Program-made: the position numbers and the translations under genes
In this document: positions 14,723-22,160 of the stretch, piece after piece
How the letters are laid out: the number at the start of each line of letters is the position of its first letter
Numbering within the stretch: the stretch's first letter is position 1
Source of the DNA: an uncultured Collinsella sp.
Lineage (GTDB): Bacteria > Actinomycetota > Coriobacteriia > Coriobacteriales > Coriobacteriaceae
Assembly: GCA_958427145.1 (NCBI GenBank)
Contig: CAUAAZ010000036.1
Coordinates: 1-22,160 of the forward strand
Length of the DNA: 22,160 bases
Direction of reading: 5' to 3'
The notes under the pieces: generated by a model
The model's database searches: none
What the model saw: the letters and a program-made list of their open reading frames with translations, nothing else
Told to the model about the DNA's origin: nothing

Positions 14723-14758
14723 AAAAAGGGGCAAAGCCATCTGCTGGCTTTGCCCCTT
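14723..14758 (-). terminator. Terminator of gldA (14771-15871)
   Basis: Read leftwards, AAGGGGCAAAGCC (14758-14746) pairs perfectly over 13 bp with GGCTTTGCCCCTT (14738-14726), with a 7-base loop and a run of T. It begins 12 bases after the stop codon. Confidence 0.9.
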
Positions 14759-14770
14759 CCTTAGCTTGAT

Positions 14771-15871
14771 TTACTCATCCATGAGATAGTAGTGGCCCAG
14801 CGCGTCGGCACCCAGGATGGCGTTTGCGACCATCTCGGGCGTCACCTCAAACGGCATGTTGCACATGGTGTCCTCGGGCGCGCACGCGGCCTCGGCAACA
14901 ATCATGGCCTTCTCGCGCGTAACCTCGGCAACGCCCAGCTCCTTCATCGTGACCGGCAGGCCCAGCTCAATGCAGAAGCCCAAGACTTCCTCGAGCTTCT
15001 CGGTCGGGGCATCCTCGAGCACCAGCTGGACGATAGTGCCAAAGGCGACCTTCTCGCCGTGATACATGCTGTGGCACTCGGGCAGCATCGTCAGGCCATT
15101 GTGGATGGCATGAGCAGCAGCGAGGCCCGAGCTCTCAAAGCCAATGCCCGAAAGCAGCGTGTTGGCCTCAATGATGTGCTCGACGGCAGGCGTGAGCGCA
15201 CCCTTCTCCAGCGCAACCTTGGCCTTGACGCCATCGGCCATAAGCGTCTCGTAGCAGAGCTTGGCAAGCGCCAAGCCGGCCATTCCGCCCTTGCCGCCGG
15301 CACAAGTGCCACCGTCGGCATCATGCGTCGCCTGGGCCTCAAAGTAGGTTGCGAGCGCATCGCCCATACCGGAAACCGTCAGGCGCACCGGGCTCGCCGC
15401 GATAACCGTCGTATCCATCAGGACAATGTTGGGGTTTGCCTTCAGGAAGAGGTACTTGTCGAACTGGCCGTCATCGGTATAGAGCACCGAAAGCGCCGAG
15501 CACGGGGCATCGGTCGAAGCAATGGTGGGGCAAATGATAACCGGGGACTCCAGGTAATAGGCGACGGCCTTCGCGGTGTCGAGGATCTTGCCGCCACCGA
15601 CGCCGACGATGATGTCGCAACCGTTGTCACGGGCGAGCGCAACCAGGCGATCGACCTCGCCCTTGGAGCACTCGCCGTTAAAGTCCTCAAACAGCAGCTC
15701 GGCCTTGGCCTCGGCAAAGCCGCCCTCGATCTTGGCACCGACGCGCTTCTTGCCCGAAGACGTCACGATGACGAGGGCCTTAGCGCCAAGCGGCTCGACA
15801 TAGGAGCCGAGCTTGGCGAGCTCGTCCGGACCCTGGATGTACTTGCTGGGGCTATTGAAAATTGCAGCCAT
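14771..15871 (-). CDS. gldA: Glycerol dehydrogenase
   Basis: It oxidises glycerol to dihydroxyacetone with NAD+, or runs in reverse as a fermentative redox valve. The 366-residue length is typical. The NAD motif GVGGGKILDTAKA lies at about 90-102, and the three metal ligands fall at the positions known for the Bacillus enzyme: Asp171 (SGMGDALATYFEA), His254 (AAHAIHNGL) and His271 (YHGEKVAFG). An insertion-like GGTCAGGKGGM stretch around 187-197 is the usual family loop. The ATG at 15871 gives the expected N-terminus, though its ribosome site (GGGATAG) is weak. It is flanked by terminators on both sides. No dihydroxyacetone kinase is present in the window. Confidence 0.92.
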   Translation of the reverse strand: MAAIFNSPSKYIQGPDELAKLGSYVEPLGAKALVIVTSSGKKRVGAKIEGGFAEAKAELLFEDFNGECSKGEVDRLVALARDNGCDIIVGVGGGKILDTAKAVAYYLESPVIICPTIASTDAPCSALSVLYTDDGQFDKYLFLKANPNIVLMDTTVIAASPVRLTVSGMGDALATYFEAQATHDADGGTCAGGKGGMAGLALAKLCYETLMADGVKAKVALEKGALTPAVEHIIEANTLLSGIGFESSGLAAAHAIHNGLTMLPECHSMYHGEKVAFGTIVQLVLEDAPTEKLEEVLGFCIELGLPVTMKELGVAEVTREKAMIVAEAACAPEDTMCNMPFEVTPEMVANAILGADALGHYYLMDE

Positions 15872-15885
15872 AACTATCCCATTCT

Positions 15886-15932
15886 CTAAAAGAAAAAAGA
15901 AAGGGGCTCCGTACAGATACGTGCGGAGCCCC
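15886..15932 (-). terminator. Terminator of iron alcohol dehydrogenase gene
   Basis: GGGGCTCCG and CGGAGCCCC (15903-15911 and 15924-15932) form a 9-bp stem with a 12-base loop. Reading leftwards it is followed by the T-rich stretch TTTCTTTTTTCTTTT. Confidence 0.9.
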
Positions 15933-15954
15933 TCGTTACGATAACAAGAGTCGA

Positions 15955-17178
15955 TTAGAAATCGATGTCGGTGTCGTAGTAGCAGGCCTTGAGAATCTTC
16001 TCGAAGTCGGCAGCCTTGGTCTCACGCGGGTTCTCGGGCGTGCAGGCGTCCTGCTCGGCGTTCGCGGCGATCTCGGGCAGCTTGGCGAGGAACTCCTCCT
16101 CGGAAACCATCTGCGGGTTCTCGGCGTCGACCTTCACGCCACCATTCGCGTAATCCTTGATGGACTGCGGAATGTTGAGCTGGTCGTTGAGGTCGCGAAT
16201 CTTCTGGACGAGTGCAGCGATGAGCTCCTCGTTGGTCTCGCCGGGAAGGTGCAGGATCTCCTTGGCCACGTAAGCGTAACGCTCGGCAGCACGGGGATCC
16301 TTGGAGTTCCACTGGATGACCTTGCCCAGGTACATGGCGTTAGCAGCACCGTGGATGATGTGGCCATTCTCGAAGGCAGCACCGGTCTTGTGAGCCATGG
16401 AGTGAACGATGCCGAGCAGACCCGAGGAGAAGGCGATACCGGCGATGCACTGAGCCTCGTGCATGTGCTGACGGGCCTCATGGTCGCCAGCATAGGACTT
16501 GGGCAGCCACTCGACGATCTCGCGGATGCCGTGCAGAGCGTTGGCGTCGGTGAACATAGAGGCGCAGGTGGAAACGTAGGCCTCCATGCAGTGGGTCAGA
16601 GCGTCCATGCCGGTATGAGCGCACAGCTTGGCGGGCATGGTGTAGGTGAGCTCGGGGTCGACGATGGCGACATCAGGGGTGATGTTGAAGTCGGCCAGCG
16701 GGTACTTGATGCCCTTGGCGTAGTCGGTGATGACGGAGAAGGCAGTGACCTCGGTAGCGGTGCCGGAGGTAGAGGAGATGGCGCAGAAGTGAGCCTTCTG
16801 ACGCAGCTCGGGGAAGCTGAACGGCTGGATGATGTTATCGAAGGACTCCTCGGGATACTCGTAGAAGACCCACATGGCCTTAGCGGCATCGATGGGCGAG
16901 CCGCCGCCGATGGCGATAATCCAGTCGGGCTCGAACTCGCGCATGGCCTCGGCGCCCTTCATGACCGTCTCGATGGACGGGTCGGACTCGACGCCCTCGA
17001 ACAGCTTGACCTCGAAACCGCCTTCCTTAAGGTCGGCCTCAACGTCCTGCAGGAACCCGCCGCGGCGCATAGAGCTGCCGCCAGAAACGATGATGGCCTT
17101 CTTGCCCTTGAGGTTCTTCACCTCGTGGCGAGCGCCCTCACCAAAGTACAGATCGCGAGGATTGGTAAAACGTCCCAT
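15955..17178 (-). CDS. Iron-containing alcohol dehydrogenase
   Basis: This 407-residue type III alcohol dehydrogenase interconverts an aldehyde and an alcohol with NAD(P)H, probably as a fermentation end step. The cofactor motif IAIGGGSPIDAAKAMW is at about 88-103. The metal site fits Asp192 and His196 (HTGMDALTHCMEAY), His263 (HSMAHKTGAAF) and His276 (GHIIHGAANAM). YVSTCASMFTDANAL resembles the dehydrogenase half of AdhE and butanol dehydrogenases more than FucO. The start at ATG 17178 is set by TAGGAGG 7-8 bases upstream; the open frame extends 17 codons further without a ribosome site. The leader holds a strong hairpin (17219-17245). Substrate (ethanol, butanol, lactaldehyde) cannot be decided. 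Confidence 0.92.
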   Translation of the reverse strand: MGRFTNPRDLYFGEGARHEVKNLKGKKAIIVSGGSSMRRGGFLQDVEADLKEGGFEVKLFEGVESDPSIETVMKGAEAMREFEPDWIIAIGGGSPIDAAKAMWVFYEYPEESFDNIIQPFSFPELRQKAHFCAISSTSGTATEVTAFSVITDYAKGIKYPLADFNITPDVAIVDPELTYTMPAKLCAHTGMDALTHCMEAYVSTCASMFTDANALHGIREIVEWLPKSYAGDHEARQHMHEAQCIAGIAFSSGLLGIVHSMAHKTGAAFENGHIIHGAANAMYLGKVIQWNSKDPRAAERYAYVAKEILHLPGETNEELIAALVQKIRDLNDQLNIPQSIKDYANGGVKVDAENPQMVSEEEFLAKLPEIAANAEQDACTPENPRETKAADFEKILKACYYDTDIDF

Positions 17179-17218
17179 ACTGTGCCTCCTAAACAAGCCC
17201 CTCTTAGACTTGCGTATA

Positions 17219-17245
17219 TAACGGAGCACCCAATTGGCTCCGTTA
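17219..17245 (-). promoter_or_regulatory. Leader hairpin upstream of the iron alcohol dehydrogenase
   Basis: TAACGGAGC (17219-17227) and GCTCCGTTA (17237-17245) are perfect 9-bp complements around a 9-base loop, 41 bases before the ATG. Its position suggests an operator or an RNA element; there is no T-run. TATATA directly after it could be a -10 box, but no -35 is evident. Confidence 0.45.
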
Positions 17246-17677
17246 GGACCGGTTTGCGCGTTGCCGGCGATGGCAATGCACGATGTCCAAACGTCTCAAC
17301 GCTCAGACAAACATTATTTTACCGTTCTGGTTGGTCAGTTATTCACCTAAAGCCGACAATGATGAAACGTTTTTTCTATCCCTGAAGACTCTTGTGGGGC
17401 ATTCGTACCCCAAGCTGGGCAAACGTTTTATCAAGGTTGACTACATATCCCGGGCAGGGCTGTGCCCCTCAAAAATGTGCCCCGTTCGCCGCCAAAAATC
17501 GACCGTTTACGGCACTGTGATACCACCCGCGCAACCGAGGTGCCGACATTTGTGCGACATCCGTCTTCGTGGTGCAAAGGTGCAAGTCCAAGCGCGGCAC
17601 CCCCGGTGTGCCACATGCGGGTAAACTAGAACTTTATATAGAGACATTTGAACCCTAACCGCAGCAAAGGAGGCCCC
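17246..17677. other. Gene-free divergent spacer
   Basis: About 430 bases without a convincing gene. It holds the sequence AAACGTTTT twice (17365-17373, 17421-17429), a related AAACGTCT at about 17289, a small GGGG/CCCC hairpin around 17390-17413, and, on the minus strand, GGGGCACA twice. A 113-codon plus-strand frame starting at 17283 lacks a ribosome site and any protein-like character. TTATATAG near 17633 may be the -10 of the downstream operon. Confidence 0.45.
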
Positions 17678-18754
17678 ATGGCATTCGATCCCATTCAAGA
17701 GGATTGCCATCGCCTCGTTCTTGAGGCCTTGCGCCGCGACAATATCCCGCTCACTGACGGCCCCGCCGTCGAGCGTCTGATGGAACAATTCACCCGTAAC
17801 CCCGCGCCGCTCATCGTGCACGACCGCGACCGCGCCGGGCATCTGATCGCCAAGGTGGTCGAGGCCGTCGACTACCGCATTCCCTTTATCCCCGACGATG
17901 CCCAAGCCGAGCAGGAAGAGGCAGCCGCCGAGAACATGCTCCGCGAGGCAGCCGCGCTCGATCCGGCCAACTGGGATGCCCAGCGCATGCTGACGGCGCT
18001 CACCGCCGAATCCAACGAGGAATACGTACAGTATCTGGTGTCCAAGCGCGACGAGGTGGAGCACGACCTGGCGCTCAAGATCGCCTCGGCGCAAGACCCC
18101 TACGAGCGTGAGGCCGCAGGCGACCTGACCCGCCGCCCCTACCTGCGCTGGCTTGCCGCCCTTGCGTCGCGCGCCCTCATTAGCGGCCGCTATCGCATGT
18201 CGCTCGAAGCCGCAAACCGCAGCCTGGACTTTGCACCCAACGACCCCGCCGGCGTCCGCCATACTGCGATGCTTGCCATGGCAAAGCTCGAATACCCTGC
18301 CGAGGAGCTCAAACGCTTTCGCTCTGCCCACTCCGTGCCCTATCTTGCCAACACGCCGCTGCGCCGTCGTCCCAAGGACGCGGAGCGCGACTTGGACCCG
18401 TGGACGCTCATCGCGCTGATGAGCGCTGCCTGGCGCGAGCTGGACTACGAGGGTGCCGAGCGCTACTTGCGCATCCTTGCACGCTCGTGCCCGCACGCAG
18501 CCGAGGCGCTCTACTTCCAAACCGAGTTTCCCGATGGCGTCTATGCCCGCGTCAACGTGGGTGTGGGCTCCACCGACGAGCTTGTCCTTGCGCTGTCCGA
18601 GGCGACGCCGGTACTGCAGGAGGGCTTGGGCGCCCCCGACAACGCCAGCTTTGCCGCCTGGGTCGCCACCAACGATATCGTGCGTTCCCAGATCGACGAG
18701 CGCATCCTGCGGGCGGCCGAGCAGGGCTTGCCGTTTAAGGGAGGAGACCTCTAA
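17678..18754 (+). CDS. TPR-like helical protein of unknown function, copy A
   Basis: The 358-residue protein is almost entirely predicted-helical and rich in Ala, Arg and Leu. It shows TPR-like stretches: LREAAALDPANWDAQRML at about 89-106, and ALISGRYRMSLEAANRSLDFAPNDPAGVRHTAM in the middle, where the phrase about position-specific N-D-P is typical of tetratricopeptide turns. A later helical hairpin reads WRELDYEGAERYLRIL. No signal peptide or membrane span is visible. It resembles the following gene in two blocks, so the two are probable paralogues. ATG 17678 has a perfect AAAGGAGG site, making the longer frame from 17648 unlikely. The stop overlaps the next start (TAATG). A scaffold role in the operon with MurT-GatD is only inference. 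Confidence 0.82.
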   Translation: MAFDPIQEDCHRLVLEALRRDNIPLTDGPAVERLMEQFTRNPAPLIVHDRDRAGHLIAKVVEAVDYRIPFIPDDAQAEQEEAAAENMLREAAALDPANWDAQRMLTALTAESNEEYVQYLVSKRDEVEHDLALKIASAQDPYEREAAGDLTRRPYLRWLAALASRALISGRYRMSLEAANRSLDFAPNDPAGVRHTAMLAMAKLEYPAEELKRFRSAHSVPYLANTPLRRRPKDAERDLDPWTLIALMSAAWRELDYEGAERYLRILARSCPHAAEALYFQTEFPDGVYARVNVGVGSTDELVLALSEATPVLQEGLGAPDNASFAAWVATNDIVRSQIDERILRAAEQGLPFKGGDL

Positions 18755-19797
18755 TGGATCCGAGCGTCTACATCCCCGCCTACCTGGAGCGCGCCTACGT
18801 TGCGTCGCACCCCGAACTCACCGATGCAGCACGCGAGCTTGTCCATAACGACGTGAGCGTCAACCCTCATAAGTATGCGCAGACCGAGCATGCCCAGGCG
18901 CTGCTGTCCTATGCCGGCGTTCACCGCCACCTGCTCGACGAGCTCCATCGGATCGAGGACATGGGCAGCGACGAGGAGTTCGAGCAGACGCGCAATCGCC
19001 TGTTCGACGACATGCGAGACGAGCTGCTCAAGATTGTCCGCGTCGATGCGTATGTCCTCGATGCCCAGCTGCTCGCCATCATCCTGGCCGACACGCCCGT
19101 TGACGCCTGCCTGGGCGACCTGATGAAGCTCGAGGCGACCACGGCCGATTACCTGCAGCAAAGTGTGCCCGGGTTCGACATGGAAGCCCCGCACTACTGG
19201 GCCAACAAGGTTTTGACGGACGATGTGACGGCGGCAGATCTCACCGTGAGCGAGCCGGCACTTATCGGGTGGCTCCACACGCTCGAGGCCATCTCGCAGC
19301 TGTGCATGGCGAGCGCCCGCTACCGTGCTGCCGCCAACTACGCCCGCCGCGTCCTTAAGGCGGAAGGCTACCCCACCCGAGCCGCAGGCACCGTGTTGCT
19401 CGCCCTCGCTCGCCTGGAAGACCAGGACGGCTTTTTTGCCCTGGCCCACCAGCTCGAGGAAGAGATCGGGGCTGACGCGCTCGAGAACTCTCCTTGGTAT
19501 CTGCTCGCCCGCACGATTCTGCTGTTCAAAACAAACAAGATGCGCCCGGCGACACGCGCGCTGCGTGAGTTTGCCAACCGTTGCGAGGGCGGTGCGTTCT
19601 TCTTACTGAACCCCATGTACCAGACACCGTACCTTCCCTGCCGGCCCGAGCCACACGATCCCTGGGATCTTTCGCACCAGGCCGTTTGGGATGCGGACGG
19701 TATTATCTCGGACACTCCCGACTTTGCCCCTTGGGCCAATGCCTGCGAAGACGTGTCGCAGCTTGCCCAGGAATTTGCGCGCCGCTACGGTTTTTAG
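18754..19797 (+). CDS. TPR-like helical protein of unknown function, copy B
   Basis: The 347-residue protein starts in the stop codon of copy A and is translationally coupled, with GGGAGGAG upstream. Its N-terminal 150 residues are helical and acidic and differ from copy A. The C-terminal half matches copy A: ASARYRAAANYARRVLKAEG corresponds to ISGRYRMSLEAANRSLDFAP, LLALARLED to MLAMAKLE, and PWYLLARTILLFKTNKM to PWTLIALMSAAWRELDY. I recognise TPR-like architecture but no named family; the R-Y-R-x-A-x-x-Y-A-x-x-V-L pattern loosely recalls ST7-like repeats. There are no catalytic motifs, no signal peptide and no membrane span. The gene ends 45 bases before the MurT-GatD fusion and is probably in the same operon. 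Confidence 0.82.
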   Translation: MDPSVYIPAYLERAYVASHPELTDAARELVHNDVSVNPHKYAQTEHAQALLSYAGVHRHLLDELHRIEDMGSDEEFEQTRNRLFDDMRDELLKIVRVDAYVLDAQLLAIILADTPVDACLGDLMKLEATTADYLQQSVPGFDMEAPHYWANKVLTDDVTAADLTVSEPALIGWLHTLEAISQLCMASARYRAAANYARRVLKAEGYPTRAAGTVLLALARLEDQDGFFALAHQLEEEIGADALENSPWYLLARTILLFKTNKMRPATRALREFANRCEGGAFFLLNPMYQTPYLPCRPEPHDPWDLSHQAVWDADGIISDTPDFAPWANACEDVSQLAQEFARRYGF

Positions 19798-19842
19798 TGA
19801 CGCACTCGACCCGACCATGTCGTTTACGTTAGGAACGGTTTC

Positions 19843-22020
19843 ATGAACCTCCGCTCATCTCTTGCCTGCACCTCGAGCGATATCGCCCGTTGGGGGCTGC
19901 GCTCCGTCCTTAAGCGCCAGGGCGGCGTACTCCCCGGCCGCATCGCCATGAAGATCGACCCCGAGCTGCTGAGCGACCTCGCTGGCCTTGTCGACCGCAG
20001 CGTGGTGATCACCGGTACTAATGGCAAGACCACCACCTCCAACCTCATCGCCGACGCCGTTGCCGCCAGCGGCGCTACCGTGGTGTGCAACCGTGCCGGC
20101 AACAATATGGAGCCCGGTGTGGTGGGTGCTCTGCTCGAGGCCCGCAGTGGCCTCAAGCGAGCCGGCGGCGGCAAGCGCGTGGGCGTTTTTGAATGCGATG
20201 AGCTCTACACCGTGCGCGTCCTGCCCAAGCTCAAGCCGACGTACTTCGTGCTGCTCAACCTGTTCCGCGACCAGCTAGATCGCTATGGCGAGATCGATCA
20301 CACCCAGGAGGTCATCGCCCACGCGTTGGAGCTTTCGCCGGCAACGACGCTCATCTACAACGCCGACGACCCGCTGTGCGCCTCGATTGCCGCGCGCGTT
20401 CCCAATGCGAGTATTGCCTTTGGCATCGACGGCGCCACCGACACCGAGTCCGACCGTATTAGCGACTCGCGCTTTTGCTCGCAGTGCAACGCTCCGTTGG
20501 AGTACGACTATGTGCAGTATGGTCAACTCGGCGCCTACCATTGCCCCTCGTGCGGTTGGGCACGCCCCGCACTGGTCCGCCGTGTGACGGGCGTGGAGCT
20601 CGGCTGCGACGGCTACGGCTTTGACCTGGTCTTTGGATCTGCGCCCGACGCGGCTGCCGCACACATCGCCACACGCTACAACGGCCTGTACATGGTCTAC
20701 AACGTTGCCGCCGCCTTCTTTGCCGCGCACGAGTTGGGCGTGGATACGGCGTTTCTGCAGCCCACGCTCGATGCCTATGTGCCCGCCGGTGGTCGTATGG
20801 GGCGCTGGGATATCGCCGGCCGCACCGTCGAGGCCAACCTGGCTAAGAATCCCGTAGGCTTCGATCGACAGATCCAGTCCATTAAGACGGCGGGCGGCAG
20901 ACTCTGCGCTTTCTTCCTCAACGACAACGACGCCGACGGACACGATGTATCGTGGATCTACGACGTCGACTTCGAGCGCATCGCCGACACGCCGGGTCTT
21001 GTCGCCTTTGCCGGAGGCACGCGCGCGCACGACATGCAGGTGCGTCTCAAGTACGCCGGCATCGATGCCGCGATTATCTCGGACGTCGCGCAGGCAATTG
21101 GCGCCGTGGCAGACGAGGCCGCCAATGACACCTTCTACGCCGTCGCCAACTACACGGCCTTCCCGCCGCTGGTCAAGGAGCTCGACGGGCTGAAAGGCGC
21201 TGCCGCCGACGCTGTTGCCGGGCGCGCCGTAGCCCGTGCCGACGGCAGCGCTCTTCCTGTCGGCATCGCGCCAGTCGAGCTTTCGCGCCCGCTGCGCATC
21301 GTCTACCTGTACCCCGATGCCCTCAACCTCTACGGCGACGGCGGCAACGTTATCGCCCTCGAGCGTCGCTGCGCCTGGCGCGGCATCCCCGTTCGCGTGG
21401 ACGAGGTCCGCATGGGCGAGTCGCTCAATCTCACCGACGCCGACATCGTCATGATGGGCGGCGGCTCCGACCGCGACCAACTGGCCGTGGCACACGAGCT
21501 GCTCGCTCAAAAAGACAAGGTCGCGGCCTATGTTGAGGATGGCGGCTCGCTGCTTGCCATCTGTGGCAGCTATCAGCTGCTCGGCCGTTCGTACTACATG
21601 GGCGACGATCGCATCGAGGGCCTGGGCGTCATTGCCGCCGAAACCGTACGTGGCTCCGATCGCCTGATCGGCAACGTAGCCGTCAAGACCGACCTGTCAC
21701 CCGAGCCCTTTGTGGGATTCGAGAACCATGGAGGTCGCACGCTTTTGGACGCTGAGGCCACGCCGCTCGGAACGTCCGTCGTCACGGGCACCGGCAACAA
21801 CGGCGACGATGGCTTTGAGGGCCTGATCTACAAGGGCGTCATCGGCACGTACCTGCATGGCCCGGCGCTGTCCAAGAACCCCGAGCTCGCCGACTGGCTG
21901 ATCGCGCACGCCCTCGAGCGCCGCGGCGACGCGCAGGCCACGGCCCTGCTGCCGCTCAAAACCCTCGACGACACCTACGAGCACGCCGCCCACGACGCCG
22001 CCATGAAGCTCCTCCCCTAA
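19843..22020 (+). CDS. murT-gatD: Lipid II isoglutaminyl synthase, MurT-GatD fusion
   Basis: The MurT/GatD pair amidates the D-glutamate of lipid II to D-isoglutamine, using ATP and glutamine at the inner face of the membrane. Usually the subunits are two proteins; here one 725-residue chain holds both. The MurT part (about 1-455) has the Mur ligase P-loop TGTNGKTTT (57-65), FECDELYT, LLNLFRDQLDRYGE, a four-cysteine zinc ribbon (Cys212, 215, 234, 237), GRMGRWDI, LAKNPVGF, and the C-terminal signature DGHDVSWIYDVDFE. After an Ala-rich linker (about 455-482), the GatD part begins LRIVYLYPDALNLYGDGGN. It carries the amidotransferase nucleophile in AICGSYQLLG (Cys574) and the histidine in GTYLHGP (His672). 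ATG 19843 follows AGGAA. All key residues are present, so the fusion should be active. Confidence 0.95.
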   Translation: MNLRSSLACTSSDIARWGLRSVLKRQGGVLPGRIAMKIDPELLSDLAGLVDRSVVITGTNGKTTTSNLIADAVAASGATVVCNRAGNNMEPGVVGALLEARSGLKRAGGGKRVGVFECDELYTVRVLPKLKPTYFVLLNLFRDQLDRYGEIDHTQEVIAHALELSPATTLIYNADDPLCASIAARVPNASIAFGIDGATDTESDRISDSRFCSQCNAPLEYDYVQYGQLGAYHCPSCGWARPALVRRVTGVELGCDGYGFDLVFGSAPDAAAAHIATRYNGLYMVYNVAAAFFAAHELGVDTAFLQPTLDAYVPAGGRMGRWDIAGRTVEANLAKNPVGFDRQIQSIKTAGGRLCAFFLNDNDADGHDVSWIYDVDFERIADTPGLVAFAGGTRAHDMQVRLKYAGIDAAIISDVAQAIGAVADEAANDTFYAVANYTAFPPLVKELDGLKGAAADAVAGRAVARADGSALPVGIAPVELSRPLRIVYLYPDALNLYGDGGNVIALERRCAWRGIPVRVDEVRMGESLNLTDADIVMMGGGSDRDQLAVAHELLAQKDKVAAYVEDGGSLLAICGSYQLLGRSYYMGDDRIEGLGVIAAETVRGSDRLIGNVAVKTDLSPEPFVGFENHGGRTLLDAEATPLGTSVVTGTGNNGDDGFEGLIYKGVIGTYLHGPALSKNPELADWLIAHALERRGDAQATALLPLKTLDDTYEHAAHDAAMKLLP

Positions 22021-22028
22021 CGCCCCAA

Positions 22029-22061
22029 CCACCACAAAGGGGACAGGCACCTTTGTGGTGG
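22029..22061 (+). repeat. GGGACAGG-core hairpin, copy 3
   Basis: CCACCACAAAGG (22029-22040) pairs perfectly with CCTTTGTGGTGG (22050-22061) around the 9-base loop GGACAGGCA. It begins 8 bases after the MurT-GatD stop. There is no T-run immediately after it. The core AAAGGGGACAGGCACCTTT parallels the hairpin at 14689. Confidence 0.7.
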
Positions 22062-22123
22062 GTTGATTTCCGATCTCAGCCGAACACTTTGAGCGGATAG
22101 GCCGTTCCCGCAGTTAGCCGAAC

Positions 22124-22154
22124 GCCCCCGCGGCCCCTCACGGGGTCCGGGGGC
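22124..22154 (+). terminator. Strong GC hairpin, probable operon terminator
   Basis: GCCCCCG (22124-22130) pairs with CGGGGGC (22148-22154), with inner CCCC/GGGG pairs. The T-run expected after a terminator would begin at the window edge (…CCGTT), so the call is incomplete. Confidence 0.6.
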
Positions 22155-22160
22155 GCCGTT

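Noticed and set aside
14792..15889. 365-codon plus-strand open frame
   Set aside because: Antisense to gldA; shadow frame caused by GC-rich codon use.
17283..17624. 113-codon plus-strand ORF in the divergent spacer
   Set aside because: No ribosome site, irregular composition and no homology that I recognise.

Overview
The window is GC-rich, densely coded DNA from a Gram-positive, probably anaerobic, fermentative bacterium. The evidence is a MurT/GatD-type cell-wall amidation enzyme, a poly-ferredoxin, three iron/zinc-type alcohol or polyol dehydrogenases, a PTS sugar system with a GH4 glycosidase, and protein sequences that read as Coriobacteriia. Collinsella is my best guess, from recall of sequence style only. 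I see no rRNA, tRNA, CRISPR array or complete insertion sequence.

Left edge (1-1165): an accessory module read leftwards. It has a small ribbon-helix-helix-like protein behind a palindromic TACGTA operator, overlapping by one base a type III-like adenine DNA methyltransferase that runs off the window. The methyltransferase is split by a run of ten G (646-655, C on the given strand), which looks like a slippage (phase-variation) switch in its OFF or split state.

Region 1166-6760: mostly housekeeping. guaA (GMP synthase, -) diverges from a type I asparaginase (+). Next comes an XRE regulator diverging from an orphan 129-residue ORF across a perfect 24-bp palindrome. A DUF1648 membrane protein follows ychF (both -).

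Region 6761-12165: a sugar-utilisation locus. A PTS EIICB of the alpha-glucoside type and a GH4 6-phospho-alpha-glucosidase (both -) diverge from a zinc polyol dehydrogenase and a GntR/UTRA regulator (both +). Matching sequence elements lie in both divergent promoter regions, one exactly between -35 and -10. A PTS, a phospho-glucosidase and a sorbitol-type dehydrogenase together would suit uptake and cleavage of an alpha-glucosyl-polyol, though this is inference.

Region 12185-17178: redox genes, all on the minus strand. They are a four-cluster ferredoxin-like protein, two tandem GldA-type glycerol dehydrogenase paralogues, and an iron-containing alcohol dehydrogenase, separated by clear terminators.

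Region 17678-22160: a plus-strand operon of two translationally coupled, mutually similar TPR-like proteins of unknown function, followed by a single 725-residue polypeptide that fuses MurT and GatD, the two subunits of the lipid II isoglutaminyl synthase. Scattered between genes are three hairpins sharing a GGGWCAGG core (12135, 14689, 22029), which look like members of a dispersed palindromic repeat family.
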